Source: an uncultured Oscillospiraceae bacterium (GTDB lineage Bacteria > Bacillota > Clostridia > Oscillospirales > Oscillospiraceae). From it: a stretch of DNA of 40,469 bases. A program made the translations under genes and the position numbers. Positions 32,687 through 40,469 of the stretch are shown here, one piece after another (position 1 is the stretch's first letter; each line of letters begins with the position of its first letter). The stretch covers positions 1 through 40,469 of the forward strand of contig CALXFQ010000009.1 of NCBI GenBank assembly GCA_944387625.1, written 5' to 3'. Under the pieces are notes generated by a model. It saw only the letters and a list, made by a program, of their open reading frames with translations. It searched no databases and was not told where the DNA came from.

Positions 32687-33024
32687 ACATCCAGATCTTC
32701 GGCAAAAGCAAATGCTTCGACACCAAAAAGGCGGAACGGTGGTTCAAGGAGCGGCGGATCAAGTTCCAGAGCATCGACCTGCTTCGGTTCGGTATGTCCG
32801 GCAAGGAATTTGACAGCGTGCTCCGGGCGGTGGGCGGCATCGATCAGCTGATCGACTGGGACGGCAAGTCCGACCAGATCGCCCTGCTGCGGTACATGGA
32901 CGACCCTGCCGCCAAGGAAGATAAGGTCTTCGACGACCCGGGGCTGATGAAGTCCCCGATCGTCCGCAACGGCAAACAGGCCACCGTGGGCTACCGCCCG
33001 GAGGTCTGGGCCACCTGGGAATAA
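32683..33024 (+). CDS. ArsC/Spx-family thioredoxin-fold protein
   Basis: The 113-residue protein belongs to the ArsC family: NIQIFGKSKCFDTKKAERWF gives the first strand and Cys11, then KFQSIDLLRFGMS and, near the end, MKSPIVRNGKQATVGYRPE with the conserved cis-Pro. It has the single N-terminal Cys of ArsC/YffB proteins and not the CxxC of most Spx proteins. Without ars genes nearby, arsenate reduction is only one possibility; a glutaredoxin-like or regulatory role is as likely. The start is TTG at 32683 with GGAGG 7 bases upstream, overlapping truA (TTGA). Confidence 0.88.
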   Translation: MNIQIFGKSKCFDTKKAERWFKERRIKFQSIDLLRFGMSGKEFDSVLRAVGGIDQLIDWDGKSDQIALLRYMDDPAAKEDKVFDDPGLMKSPIVRNGKQATVGYRPEVWATWE

Positions 33025-33032
33025 GCCCTACG

Positions 33033-33063
33033 AAAGCAGTCCCCCACTCGGGGGCTGCTTTTT
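33033..33063 (+). terminator. Terminator of the truA-arsC unit
   Basis: Stem AGCAG-CCCCC / GGGGG-CTGCT with one bulged T and loop ACTC, followed by TTTTT, 9 bases past the stop. Confidence 0.88.
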
Positions 33064-33093
33064 CGTGTCTTTGGAGAAAAACGAAGTTTTTCC

Positions 33094-33122
33094 TTGCATA
33101 CAGCAGGGAATGATGGTATGCT
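33094..33122 (+). promoter_or_regulatory. Promoter-like sequence directly before the AGCS symporter
   Basis: -35 TTGCAT (33094-33099), 17-base spacer, -10 TATGCT (33117-33122). The ATG is only 12 bases after the -10, so a start 6-7 bases downstream would fall in the ribosome binding site. Confidence 0.5.
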
Positions 33123-33133
33123 AGGGAGGTATC

Positions 33134-34621
33134 ATGGGAGGATTTCTGGATACGGTGTATAAGCTCGTCTGGGGCGTCCCGGCGCTGCTGCTGATCTTGG
33201 GGGTGGGGATCTATCTGGCCTTCAGGACCCGGTGGGTCCAGCTCCGGCTGTTCCCTGCCGCCTGTAAAGATCTCTGGCGGCGGCTCACCGGCAGGGACCG
33301 GCGGACCGGCGGCGTGTCCTCCTTTCAGGCCCTGTGTACCGCCCTGGCGGCTACCGTCGGCACCGGGAACCTGGCCGGCGTGGCCGGCGCCCTGGCGATC
33401 GGCGGTCCCGGCGCGATCTTCTGGATGTGGGTGTGCGGCCTGCTGGGCATGGGACTGAAGCTGGCGGAGGCCACCCTGGCGGTGCGCTACCGGGTGGTGG
33501 AAGACGGCCAGGTCCTGGGCGGGCCTATGTATGTGATCAGCCAGGGCTTAGGCCCTGCCTGGCGGCCTCTGGCGGCGGTGTACAGCTTTTTCGGGGTCAT
33601 CGCCGCCTTCGGGGTGGGCTGTGCCACCCAGGTGGACGCCCTGCTCACTTCCGTCCGGGACCTGCTGGGCCACTACGGCCACCCCCTCTCCCCCAACGGG
33701 GAGCTGGTGCTGGGACTGGTCCTGGCCGTCACCGTGCTGATCCTCCTCTCCGGCGGCGCCAGGCGCATCGGCCGGGCGGCGGAGCGGCTGGTGCCGGTGG
33801 CGGCGGCAGGCTACCTGGTCTTAGGGGGCCTGGTGCTGATCGTTCGGGCCGGACAGATCCCGGAGGCGCTTTTGTCGATCGTCCAGGGGGCCTTCGCGCC
33901 CCAGGCCGTCACCGGCGGGCTGGTCGGATCCGCCCTGACCACCCTGCGGATCGGCGTGTCCCGGGGGGTATTCACCAATGAGGCCGGGATGGGCACCGCG
34001 GGGATGGCCCACGGCAGCGCCCAGGTCGATCACCCGGTGGAGCAGGGGCTCATGGGGATCATGGAGGTGTTTTTGGACACGATCGTGATCTGCACCCTCA
34101 CCGCCCTGGTGATCTTGTGCAGTGGGATCCCGGTGCCTTATGGCGGCGAAGCCGGTATGGAGCTGACGGCGGCGGCCTTCTCCCAGGTGCTGGGCGGCAG
34201 CGCCCGGATCTTCCTGACGGCGGCGCTGTGCCTGTTCGCCTTCGCCACCATGCTGGGCTGGGGGATGTACGGCGCCCGGTGCGCCCAATATCTCCTGGGC
34301 AGACAGGTCTGGAGATGGATCCCCTGGCTCCAGGCGCTGACGGTGGTGCTGGGCACCATCCTCAGCTCCGGCATGGTGTGGCATCTGGCGGAGATCGTCA
34401 ACGGCCTGATGGCCCTGCCTGGCCTGATCGCCCTGGCGGCCACCGCCCCGGAGCTGTGCCGCCTGATAAAAGACTACGAAAGAAAGACCGGCAGATCTGC
34501 CGGTGGAGGTACAATATGCAGATCTCTATCAACGCCAACCGCTGTGAGCCATCGCCCATGCGGAAATTCCACCCCTACGCGGTGCAGGCCCAAAAGGCGG
34601 GCAAACGGATCTTTCACCTGA
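33134..34621 (+). CDS. AGCS-family sodium:alanine/glycine symporter
   Basis: The 495-residue membrane protein imports small amino acids with sodium. AGCS markers: VGIYLAFRTRWVQLRLFPA at the N-terminus, FQALCTALAATVGTGNLAG, WMWVCGLLGMGLKLAEATLA and SRGVFTNEAGMGTAGMAH, with about ten hydrophobic segments. The family-like sequence ends near LCRLIKDYERK (about position 34486). The frame then continues for about 45 residues of basic, Ser/Pro-rich sequence with no family character, overlapping the aminotransferase by 106 bases. A lost stop codon is the likely cause; a real overlap is possible. GGGAGG precedes the ATG by 4 bases. Confidence 0.88.
   Translation: MGGFLDTVYKLVWGVPALLLILGVGIYLAFRTRWVQLRLFPAACKDLWRRLTGRDRRTGGVSSFQALCTALAATVGTGNLAGVAGALAIGGPGAIFWMWVCGLLGMGLKLAEATLAVRYRVVEDGQVLGGPMYVISQGLGPAWRPLAAVYSFFGVIAAFGVGCATQVDALLTSVRDLLGHYGHPLSPNGELVLGLVLAVTVLILLSGGARRIGRAAERLVPVAAAGYLVLGGLVLIVRAGQIPEALLSIVQGAFAPQAVTGGLVGSALTTLRIGVSRGVFTNEAGMGTAGMAHGSAQVDHPVEQGLMGIMEVFLDTIVICTLTALVILCSGIPVPYGGEAGMELTAAAFSQVLGGSARIFLTAALCLFAFATMLGWGMYGARCAQYLLGRQVWRWIPWLQALTVVLGTILSSGMVWHLAEIVNGLMALPGLIALAATAPELCRLIKDYERKTGRSAGGGTICRSLSTPTAVSHRPCGNSTPTRCRPKRRANGSFT
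34487..34504. repeat. 18-bp perfect palindrome at the symporter-aminotransferase junction
   Basis: ACCGGCAGATCTGCCGGT, directly followed by the aminotransferase Shine-Dalgarno GGAGG (34505-34509). It has no loop bases and no U-run, so it resembles a protein binding site or an RNA processing/RBS-masking hairpin more than a terminator. Confidence 0.75.
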
Positions 34622-35736
34622 ACATCGGCCAGCCGGACCTGCCCACCCCCCGGGCCTACTACGAGGCGGTGCGGCGCTTCGATGCCCGGACCTTGGAATA
34701 TGAAGCCTCCCCGGGCATGCCGGTGCTGATCGACGCGATCCGGGACTACTACCGCCAGCTGGGGGTGGCTCTGGACCCTGACGAGATCCTGATCACCACC
34801 GGCGGCAGCGAGGCGCTGCTGCTGACCTGCCTGTCGATCCTGGACCCCTACACCGAGGTGATCATCCCCGAGCCTTACTATCCCAACTACACCACCTTCG
34901 TCCACGCCGCCGGCGGCGTGATCCGGGCCTTGCCCACCAACCCCTGGGAGGGCTACCGATACGCCCAGCGGGAGCGGATCGAGAGCCTGATCACCAAGAA
35001 CACCCGGGCGATCCTGATCACCAACCCAGGCAACCCCACCGGCGTGGTGCTCAGCGAGCAGGAGATGCGGATGATCGCGGACATCGCCAAAAAGCACGAC
35101 CTGTTCCTGATCTGCGACGAGGTGTACCGGGAGTTCTGCTACGATGACAAATTCGGCGTGCCCACCATGGCCCGCTTCCGGGACATCGACGAGAACCTGG
35201 TGATCATCGACTCGGTGTCCAAGCGTTTCTCCGCCTGCGGCGCCCGGGTGGGGTGCGTCGTCACCCGGAACAAGGAGCTTCAGGCGGCGCTGCTGAAGTT
35301 CTGCCAGTCCCGGCTGTCGGTGGCCACCATCGACCAGGTAGGCGCGGCGGCGCTGTACGATGTGGACCATGATTTCTTCCGCCGGAGCAAGGAGGAATAC
35401 CGGCGGCGGCGGGACACGGTGGTATCCCGGCTGCGGCTGATCCCCGGGGTGGTGGTGGAAGAGCCGATGGGCGCGTTCTACCTGATGGCCAGCCTGCCGG
35501 TGGACGACGCGGACAAATTCCAGCAGTGGCTGCTGGAGCGGTTCGACGACCAGGGGGACACGGTGATGTTCGCCCCCGGCGCTCCCTTCTACGAAACGCC
35601 GGGCAAGGGGATCAACGAGGTCCGGATCGCCTATGTGCTCAAGCAAGACGACCTGGAGCGGGCCATGGACATCCTGGCCAAGGGCATCGCCCAGTACCAG
35701 CGGGAAGTGATGAAGCACGGACAGCCAAGACGCTGA
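34516..35736 (+). CDS. PLP-dependent aminotransferase, class I/II
   Basis: The 406-residue fold-type I aminotransferase has FHLNIGQPDLPTPRAYYEAV at the start, TTGGSEALLLTCLSILDPY for cofactor phosphate, NPGNPTGVVLSEQEM, the Asp in FLICDEVYREFCYDD, the Schiff-base Lys236 in DSVSKRFSACGARVG, and a C-terminal Arg in NEVRIAYVLKQDD. It resembles aspartate/aromatic-type enzymes; the substrate cannot be set from the sequence. GGAGG 6 bases before ATG 34516 fixes the start. It is paired with an alanine/glycine-type symporter, which would suit an amino acid substrate supplied from outside (inference). Confidence 0.93.
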   Translation: MQISINANRCEPSPMRKFHPYAVQAQKAGKRIFHLNIGQPDLPTPRAYYEAVRRFDARTLEYEASPGMPVLIDAIRDYYRQLGVALDPDEILITTGGSEALLLTCLSILDPYTEVIIPEPYYPNYTTFVHAAGGVIRALPTNPWEGYRYAQRERIESLITKNTRAILITNPGNPTGVVLSEQEMRMIADIAKKHDLFLICDEVYREFCYDDKFGVPTMARFRDIDENLVIIDSVSKRFSACGARVGCVVTRNKELQAALLKFCQSRLSVATIDQVGAAALYDVDHDFFRRSKEEYRRRRDTVVSRLRLIPGVVVEEPMGAFYLMASLPVDDADKFQQWLLERFDDQGDTVMFAPGAPFYETPGKGINEVRIAYVLKQDDLERAMDILAKGIAQYQREVMKHGQPRR

Positions 35737-35744
35737 ACTGTTAA

Positions 35745-35772
35745 GGCCGCGGCAGCCGCCGCGGCCATTTTT
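35745..35772 (+). terminator. Terminator of the symporter-aminotransferase unit
   Basis: Perfect 9-bp stem GGCCGCGGC / GCCGCGGCC, 4-base loop, then ATTTTT, 9 bases after the stop. Confidence 0.9.
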
Positions 35773-35788
35773 CTGGCAGTTTTTCCCC

Positions 35789-35817
35789 TTGTAGCAGGGC
35801 TTCATTCGTGGTATGAT
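35789..35817 (+). promoter_or_regulatory. Promoter of uvrA
   Basis: -35 TTGTAG (35789-35794), 17-base spacer, -10 TATGAT (35812-35817). No SOS-box-like palindrome is seen beside it. Confidence 0.7.
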
Positions 35818-35850
35818 GATAAGAGCGACACAAAAAGGAAGGTGCTGTGC

Positions 35851-38673
35851 ATGAGCGATACGATCCGGGTCCGGGGGGCCAGAGAGAACAATCTGAAAAA
35901 CGTGGACCTGACCATCCCCCGGGACAAGCTGGTGGTGTTCACCGGAGTCTCCGGCTCCGGCAAGTCCAGCCTGGCCTTCGATACGATCTTCGCCGAGGGC
36001 CAGCGCCGGTATGTGGAGAGCCTGAGCTCCTACGCCCGGCAGTTCCTGGGACAGATGGACAAGCCGGACGTGGACGCCATCGATGGATTGTCCCCGGCGA
36101 TCTCCATCGACCAGAAGACCACCTCCCGGAACCCCCGGTCCACCGTAGGCACGGTAACGGAGATATATGACTATCTGCGCCTGCTCTGGGCCAGGGTAGG
36201 CGTTCCCCACTGCCCCAAGTGCGGCAAGGAGATCCACCGCCAGACCATCGACCAGATCGTGGACCGGGTGGAGGCCCTGCCGCCTGGGACCAGGTTCATG
36301 GTCCTCTCCCCGGTGATCCGGGGCAAGAAAGGCGAGCACCAGAAGGTCTTCGAGGATGCCCGGCGGGGGGGCTTCTCCCGGGTCCGGGTAGACGGGATCG
36401 GCTATGAGCTCCAGGAGGAGATCCGGCCGGAGAAGAACAAAAAGCACACCATCGAGCTGGTGGTGGACCGGCTCTCCGCCAAGGAGGGCCAGCGGCGGCG
36501 GCTCACCGACTCTATCGAGACCGCCTGCGCCCATTCCGGGGGCGTGGTGACGATCCACCTCCCTGCCACGGAGGAGGACCTGACCTTCTCCCAGAATTTT
36601 GCCTGTGAGGACTGCGGAGTGTCTATGCCTGACCTGGAGCCGCGGATGTTCTCCTTCAACGACCCCTCCGGGGCCTGTCCCCACTGCACCGGCCTGGGCT
36701 TCCGGCTGGTGGCGGACCCGGACCTGGTGATCCCGGACAAGGACAAGTCGATCTTCGGCGGAGCGATCGCCGTGTCCGGCTGGAACGCCGCCCGGACCGA
36801 CTCGATCTTTCGAATGTATTTCGAGGCCCTGGCCCAAAAATATCGCTTCTCCCTTACCGCACCGGTAAAGGATCTGCCGCCCAAGGCCCTGGACGTGATC
36901 TTGAACGGCACAGGAGAGGAAAAGCTTCGGATGACCTATGACCGGGGCAACGGCATGGGGGTGCTGGAACAGCCCTTCGAGGGGATCTTGAACAACATCA
37001 GCCGCCGGTACAAGCAGACCCAGTCCGAGTCCGCCCGGAAGGAGCTGGAGAGCTGTATGTCCTCCGCCCCCTGCCCCCACTGCCACGGGGACCGGCTCTC
37101 GGACATTGCCCGGGCGGTGACCGTGGGGGGCATCGGCATCATGGACTTCTGCCGAATGAGCGTCCGGGAGGCCCTGGACTTTGTAGACGCTCTGAAGCTG
37201 GAGGGGAACATGGCGATCATCGCCCAGCAGATCCTCCGGGAGATCCGGTCCCGGCTCCAGTTTCTGACGGATGTGGGCCTGCAATATCTGACCCTCTCCC
37301 GGATGGCCGGGACCCTCTCCGGCGGAGAGGCCCAGCGGATCCGGCTGGCCACCCAGATCGGCTCCTCCCTGATGGGGGTGCTGTATATCCTGGACGAGCC
37401 TTCGATCGGCCTGCACCAGCGGGACAACGACAAGCTCCTGGCCACCTTGCGCCACCTGCGGGACCTGGGGAACACCCTGATCGTGGTGGAGCATGATGAG
37501 GACACGATCCGTTCCGCGGACTTTATCGTGGACGTCGGCCCAGGCGCCGGGTGCCACGGAGGGCAGATCGTGGCGGCAGGGACCCTGCCCCAGATCCTGG
37601 CAGAGCCTGCCTCCGTCACCGGCCAGTACCTGTCCGGCGTGAAAAAGGTCCCGGTGCCTGCCCACCGGCGTCCGGGGAACGGCCAGTATCTCACCGTCCG
37701 GGGGGCGGCGGAGAACAATCTGAAAAACATCGACGTGTCGATCCCCCTGGGGACCTTCACCTGCGTCACCGGGGTGTCCGGCTCCGGCAAGTCCAGCCTG
37801 GTAGGCGAGGTGCTGAACAAGACCCTGCTCACCAAGCTGAACCACGCCCGGATCCGGCCCGGCAAATGCCGGTGCGTGGAGGGCCTGGGGCATCTGGACA
37901 AGGTGATCGACATCGACCAAAGCCCGATCGGCCGGACCCCCCGGTCCAACCCGGCCACCTATACGGGCCTGTTCAACGACATCCGGGACCTGTTCGCCGC
38001 CACCAACGACGCCAAGATCCGGGGCTACGGCCCGGGCCGCTTCTCCTTCAATGTCAAGGGCGGCCGGTGCGAGGCCTGCGCCGGGGACGGCCTGGTGAAG
38101 ATCGAGATGCACTTCCTGGCAGATGTGTATGTGCCCTGTGAGGTCTGCCATGGCGCCCGGTACGACCGGGAGACCCTGGAGGTCCATTACAAAGGCAAGA
38201 ACATCGCCCAGGTGCTGGACATGACCGCTGAGGAGGCGTTGGAGTTCTTCGGGAACCTGCCCAAGATCCGCCGGAAGGTCCAGACCCTGGTGGACGTGGG
38301 CCTGGGCTATGTGAAGCTGGGCCAGGCCAGCACCACCTTGTCCGGCGGCGAAGCCCAGCGGGTGAAGCTGGCGACGGAGCTTGCCCGGGTATCCACCGGC
38401 CGGACGATCTACGTGCTGGACGAGCCTACCACCGGCCTGCACACCGCCGACGTCCACAAGCTCATCCAGATCCTCCACCAGCTGGTGGACGCGGGGAACA
38501 CGGTGCTGGTGATCGAGCACAACCTGGACGTGATCAAGACCGCCGACCACATCATCGACTTAGGCCCTGAGGGCGGCGACCAGGGCGGCTATCTGGTGGC
38601 CCAGGGGACCCCGGAGGAAGTGGCCGCCGTGGAAGGAAGCTACACCGGCCAATACCTGCGGCATTATCTATAA
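35851..38673 (+). CDS. uvrA: Excinuclease ABC subunit A
   Basis: The 940-residue damage sensor of nucleotide excision repair has two ABC ATPase modules. First module: Walker [20 protein letters not shown] (from residue 32), signature [19 protein letters not shown] and Walker [13 protein letters not shown]. Second: [30 protein letters not shown] and [12 protein letters not shown]. Cysteine pairs CPKCGK, CEDC/CPHC and [16 protein letters not shown] form the zinc modules. The length is standard. ATG 35851 is preferred over a GTG three codons earlier. It stands alone, with its own promoter and terminator, away from uvrB. Confidence 0.98.
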   Translation: MSDTIRVRGARENNLKNVDLTIPRDKLVVFTGVSGSGKSSLAFDTIFAEGQRRYVESLSSYARQFLGQMDKPDVDAIDGLSPAISIDQKTTSRNPRSTVGTVTEIYDYLRLLWARVGVPHCPKCGKEIHRQTIDQIVDRVEALPPGTRFMVLSPVIRGKKGEHQKVFEDARRGGFSRVRVDGIGYELQEEIRPEKNKKHTIELVVDRLSAKEGQRRRLTDSIETACAHSGGVVTIHLPATEEDLTFSQNFACEDCGVSMPDLEPRMFSFNDPSGACPHCTGLGFRLVADPDLVIPDKDKSIFGGAIAVSGWNAARTDSIFRMYFEALAQKYRFSLTAPVKDLPPKALDVILNGTGEEKLRMTYDRGNGMGVLEQPFEGILNNISRRYKQTQSESARKELESCMSSAPCPHCHGDRLSDIARAVTVGGIGIMDFCRMSVREALDFVDALKLEGNMAIIAQQILREIRSRLQFLTDVGLQYLTLSRMAGTLSGGEAQRIRLATQIGSSLMGVLYILDEPSIGLHQRDNDKLLATLRHLRDLGNTLIVVEHDEDTIRSADFIVDVGPGAGCHGGQIVAAGTLPQILAEPASVTGQYLSGVKKVPVPAHRRPGNGQYLTVRGAAENNLKNIDVSIPLGTFTCVTGVSGSGKSSLVGEVLNKTLLTKLNHARIRPGKCRCVEGLGHLDKVIDIDQSPIGRTPRSNPATYTGLFNDIRDLFAATNDAKIRGYGPGRFSFNVKGGRCEACAGDGLVKIEMHFLADVYVPCEVCHGARYDRETLEVHYKGKNIAQVLDMTAEEALEFFGNLPKIRRKVQTLVDVGLGYVKLGQASTTLSGGEAQRVKLATELARVSTGRTIYVLDEPTTGLHTADVHKLIQILHQLVDAGNTVLVIEHNLDVIKTADHIIDLGPEGGDQGGYLVAQGTPEEVAAVEGSYTGQYLRHYL

Positions 38674-38677
38674 AAGC

Positions 38678-38711
38678 GATCACACCGTGGCCCCGGCCCG
38701 GTGTGATCTTC
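38678..38711 (+). terminator. Terminator of uvrA
   Basis: Perfect 10-bp stem GATCACACCG / CGGTGTGATC with an 11-base loop; the following TTCCACATTTCTT is a weak U-tract. Confidence 0.7.
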
Positions 38712-38732
38712 CACATTTCTTGGACGGCGCTC

Positions 38733-38760
38733 TTGCTTTTCCCTCAGGCTGTGGTATACT
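38733..38760 (+). promoter_or_regulatory. Promoter of the ThrE-type exporter
   Basis: -35 TTGCTT (38733-38738), 16-base spacer, -10 TATACT (38755-38760). Confidence 0.65.
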
Positions 38761-38795
38761 TACGAGGTTATCCTGAACTTCTAAGGGGTGAAGAT

Positions 38796-40022
38796 ATGGA
38801 ACACGATACCCTTTTGGATATGGCAACGGACCTGGGCTATGAGCTGGCTATGTGCGGCGCGGAGACCTTCCGGGTGGAGGAAACGGTCCAGCGGGTGATG
38901 GACGCCTACGGCTTCCGGGCGGAGGTCTTCGCCATCCCCAACTGCCTGATCGTGAGCATCGAAACAGACATCGGCAAGCCCCGGACCCGGATGCGCCGGA
39001 TCGGCATCCACGGCAACGACCTGGACGGGGTGGAGCTGTTCTCCGGCCTGAGCCGGAAGATCTGCGCCCAGCGCCCCGCCCCGGCGGAGGCTGTGGCCTG
39101 GCTCTCAGAGGCCCGCGCCCGGCGGCGGTACTACCCCATCCCGATCCGCCTGCTGGGCCACTTTCTGGGGGCTTTCGGATTTAGTATGCTCTTCGGCGGC
39201 AGCGTGACCGATGGGCTGTGCAGCGGCCTGTGCGGCCTGCTGGTAGGCGCGGTGGCGCTGTTTCTGGACCGTCAGCAGGCCAGCCAATTTTTCAAGATCC
39301 TGGCCGCCTCCTTCCCCATGGCGTTGCTTGCCTATGCCCTGGCGGCGGTGGGGATCGCGGAAAACGCGGACATGGTAACGATCGGGGCGTTGATGCTCCT
39401 GGTGCCGGGACTGCTGTTCACCAACGCCATGCGGGACATCATCTTCGGGGACACCAACTCCGGCGTCAACCGGATCGTCCAGGTGGTGCTGATCGCGGTG
39501 GCGATCGGCCTGGGCACCGCCGCCGCCTGGAACGCCGCCGCCGCGCTGTGGGGCCCCCCGGTAAGCCCCCAGACCACCATGGGCGGCCCGATCACCGGCC
39601 TGGTCCCCTGCCTGATCGGATGCCTGGGCTTTTGTATCGTGTTCAACATCCACGGCTGGGGCATGGCCCTTTGTGCCGCCGGCGGGATCTTGTCCTGGGG
39701 GATCTACAGCGGTGCCGTGGGACTGGGGATGAACGACCTGGCCGCTTACTTCTGGGCCACCATCGCCGCCGGGGCGTACTCGGAGATCATGGCCCGGATC
39801 CGGAAATTCCCGGCGATCTCCTACCTGGTGGTGTCGATCTTTCCCCTGATCCCCGGTGCCGGGATCTACTTCGCCGTGGACCATGTGGTCCATGGGCAGA
39901 TGCGGCTGTTCGTGGACCAGGCGATCCACACCGCCGCGGTAGCCGGTGTGATGGCGGTGGCGATATTGCTGGTGTCCACCCTGGCCCGCCTGCTCCTGTC
40001 CCAGCGACCCAAGAAAAAATGA
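38796..40022 (+). CDS. Threonine/serine exporter (ThrE) family protein
   Basis: The 408-residue membrane protein joins the two ThrE halves, which in many Bacillota are separate genes. An N-terminal soluble part (MATDLGYELAMCGAETFRVE, residues 1-115) carries the family motif ETFRVEETVQRVM; about five membrane helices follow (DUF1212 part), then the second part from about 270 with FCIVFNIHGWGMALCAAGGI and FPLIPGAGIYFAVDHVVHG (DUF3815 part). Members export threonine and serine with the proton gradient; the substrate is assumed from family. AAGGGGTG before ATG 38796 sets the start. The stop codon lies in a terminator hairpin interrupted by repeat copy C. Confidence 0.93.
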   Translation: MEHDTLLDMATDLGYELAMCGAETFRVEETVQRVMDAYGFRAEVFAIPNCLIVSIETDIGKPRTRMRRIGIHGNDLDGVELFSGLSRKICAQRPAPAEAVAWLSEARARRRYYPIPIRLLGHFLGAFGFSMLFGGSVTDGLCSGLCGLLVGAVALFLDRQQASQFFKILAASFPMALLAYALAAVGIAENADMVTIGALMLLVPGLLFTNAMRDIIFGDTNSGVNRIVQVVLIAVAIGLGTAAAWNAAAALWGPPVSPQTTMGGPITGLVPCLIGCLGFCIVFNIHGWGMALCAAGGILSWGIYSGAVGLGMNDLAAYFWATIAAGAYSEIMARIRKFPAISYLVVSIFPLIPGAGIYFAVDHVVHGQMRLFVDQAIHTAAVAGVMAVAILLVSTLARLLLSQRPKKK

Positions 40023-40046
40023 GCGATGCTTGGCATCGCTCATTTT
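40021..40046 (+). terminator. Left copy of the duplicated thrE terminator hairpin
   Basis: Perfect 9-bp stem GAGCGATGC / GCATCGCTC with loop TTG, then TTTT; it overlaps the thrE stop codon. Bases 40023-40046 recur exactly at 40410-40433. Confidence 0.8.
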
Positions 40047-40409
40047 AGACTGTCGAAGACCCCCTTCGGGACTTTTGTACCACGCCTCGACATTCTGCCC
40101 ACCCACTTGCCTCCCCCTTTGAGGGAGGTGGCAGGCCGAACGGCCTGACGGAGAGGGTGGCAACGTTCGTTTTTTTGTATAACGTTCCTCAAATGCGGAG
40201 CACCTCTACCCTCTCAGTCACGGCCCCTGCGGGTCCGTGCCAGCGCGCTGCGGCGCGCCCGGTCGCGGCTCTGACGGTCCACCGGACCGTCATTCACTAC
40301 CGCGACTTCGCTTCGCTCACCCCCAAAGGGAGAGCCAAGGCCCCGCTTTGCGGGGCTCAGCCAGTCGAAAGACCCAGCATTTTTCTGGACTTTTTCGACA
40401 GGCTGATGC
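40047..40409. mobile_element. Copy C of the terminator-associated palindromic element
   Basis: No convincing protein frame in this 363-base insert. The left end AGACTGTCGAA matches the reverse complement of the right end (AGCCTGTCGAA, 40404-40394) at 10 of 11 bases, giving terminal inverted repeats. The same core as copy B is seen (CTTTTGTACC, ACCCACTTGCCTCCCCC, GACGGAGAGGGTG, ACCCTCTCAGTCACGG, CCAAAGGGAGAGCCAAGG). The 82-bp palindromic module is in the right arm here (40237-40318). It is followed by a GCCCCGC/GCGGGGC hairpin and a terminal hairpin. Flanked by exact 24-bp direct repeats. Confidence 0.8.
40237..40318 (-). repeat. 82-bp palindromic module, copy in element C
   Basis: The reverse complement of 19535-19617 with one substitution (centre GGTCCGGTGGACC instead of GGTCCAGTGGACC) and one G missing. 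In element C it lies in the right arm, in element B in the left arm. Confidence 0.9.
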
Positions 40410-40437
40410 GCGATGCTTGGCATCGCTCATTTTTTTT
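40408..40437. terminator. Right copy of the duplicated terminator hairpin
   Basis: Stem GCGATGC / GCATCGC with loop TTG, then CTCATTTTTTTT. It has the full U-run but a shortened stem. On the minus strand it overlaps the stop codon of the partial gene entering from the right edge. Confidence 0.75.
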
Positions 40438-40469
40438 GCAGGTCCTGGGTGAGCAGATGGAGGAAGGTC
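40427..40469 (-). CDS. Possible C-terminal end of a convergent gene (partial)
   Basis: The minus-strand frame entering at the right edge reads TFLHLLTQDLQKK and stops with TGA at 40429-40427, inside the terminator hairpin, mirroring how thrE ends on the other side. Too short to assign a family. The mirrored stop position and the Lys-Lys end support it, but only 13 codons are visible. Confidence 0.4.
   Translation of the reverse strand, partial: TFLHLLTQDLQKK

Noticed and set aside
34474-38550. Very long open frame (1358 codons) on the minus strand opposite uvrA and the aminotransferase
   Set aside because: It mirrors GC-rich codons of real genes, gives His/Gly/Val-rich sequence without any domain, and spans several genes and a terminator.
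1-40469. tRNA, rRNA, phage, toxin-antitoxin or defence genes
   Set aside because: No cloverleaf, rRNA segment, integrase, transposase or known defence domain could be recognised.

Overview
The window is 40.5 kb of GC-rich chromosome from a low-profile member of the Bacillota. The gene content points to the class Clostridia, most likely Oscillospiraceae (inference): a dgt-dnaG-rpoD-cmk-ispH/rpsA block with IspH fused to ribosomal protein S1, spore-maturation genes spmA/spmB, a Clostridium-type AbrB with a zinc knuckle, strong GGAGG ribosome binding sites, and TTGACA/TATAAT promoters. I see no tRNA, rRNA, CRISPR array, phage or transposase gene. Nearly all of it is core housekeeping sequence.

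Layout. Positions 111-12111 are on the minus strand and read hflX, yigZ, dgt, a small membrane protein, dnaG, the primary-type sigma factor, a degenerate sigma paralogue, cmk, ispH-rpsA, Dabb, ACT and PFL genes. Many of these overlap or lie within tens of bases, and rpmE has its own promoter and terminator upstream. Next on the minus strand are a membrane-anchored unknown protein and an M29 aminopeptidase. From 14244 the plus strand carries a homocysteine methyltransferase and biotin ligase pair, a cysteine-rich membrane-anchored peptide, spmA/spmB, an HtrA protease, an LCP cell-wall ligase and an orphan BlaI-type repressor, with abrB on the opposite strand. Positions 21514-29186 mix ackA, tmcAL, uvrB-radC, an odd histidine-kinase-like protein, degV and hxlR. 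Divergent from hxlR is a CopA-CopZ fusion, followed by a small protein coupled to truA, an ArsC-like protein, an AGCS symporter overlapping an aminotransferase, uvrA and a ThrE-type exporter.

Most notable structure. A non-coding, palindrome-rich element of about 350 bp is present twice in full (19450-19801 and 40047-40409) and once partially (1-71, opposite orientation). Each copy directly abuts the hairpin of an intrinsic terminator. In both complete copies that hairpin is present again on the far side, as a 24-26 bp direct repeat. Removing the element plus one repeat restores a clean terminator, so this looks like a small non-autonomous mobile element that inserts into terminators with an unusually long target duplication. 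An 83-bp palindromic module sits in opposite arms of the two complete copies.

Other points. Both fusion genes (ispH-rpsA and copA-copZ) keep a strong Shine-Dalgarno and in-frame ATG exactly at the domain junction, so the C-terminal protein may also be made alone. The sigma factor lacks region 1.1, while the degenerate paralogue one base downstream appears to carry a 1.1-like segment but has lost the DNA-reading residues. A histidine-kinase-like protein has an intact ATPase domain but glutamine where the phospho-accepting histidine should be.
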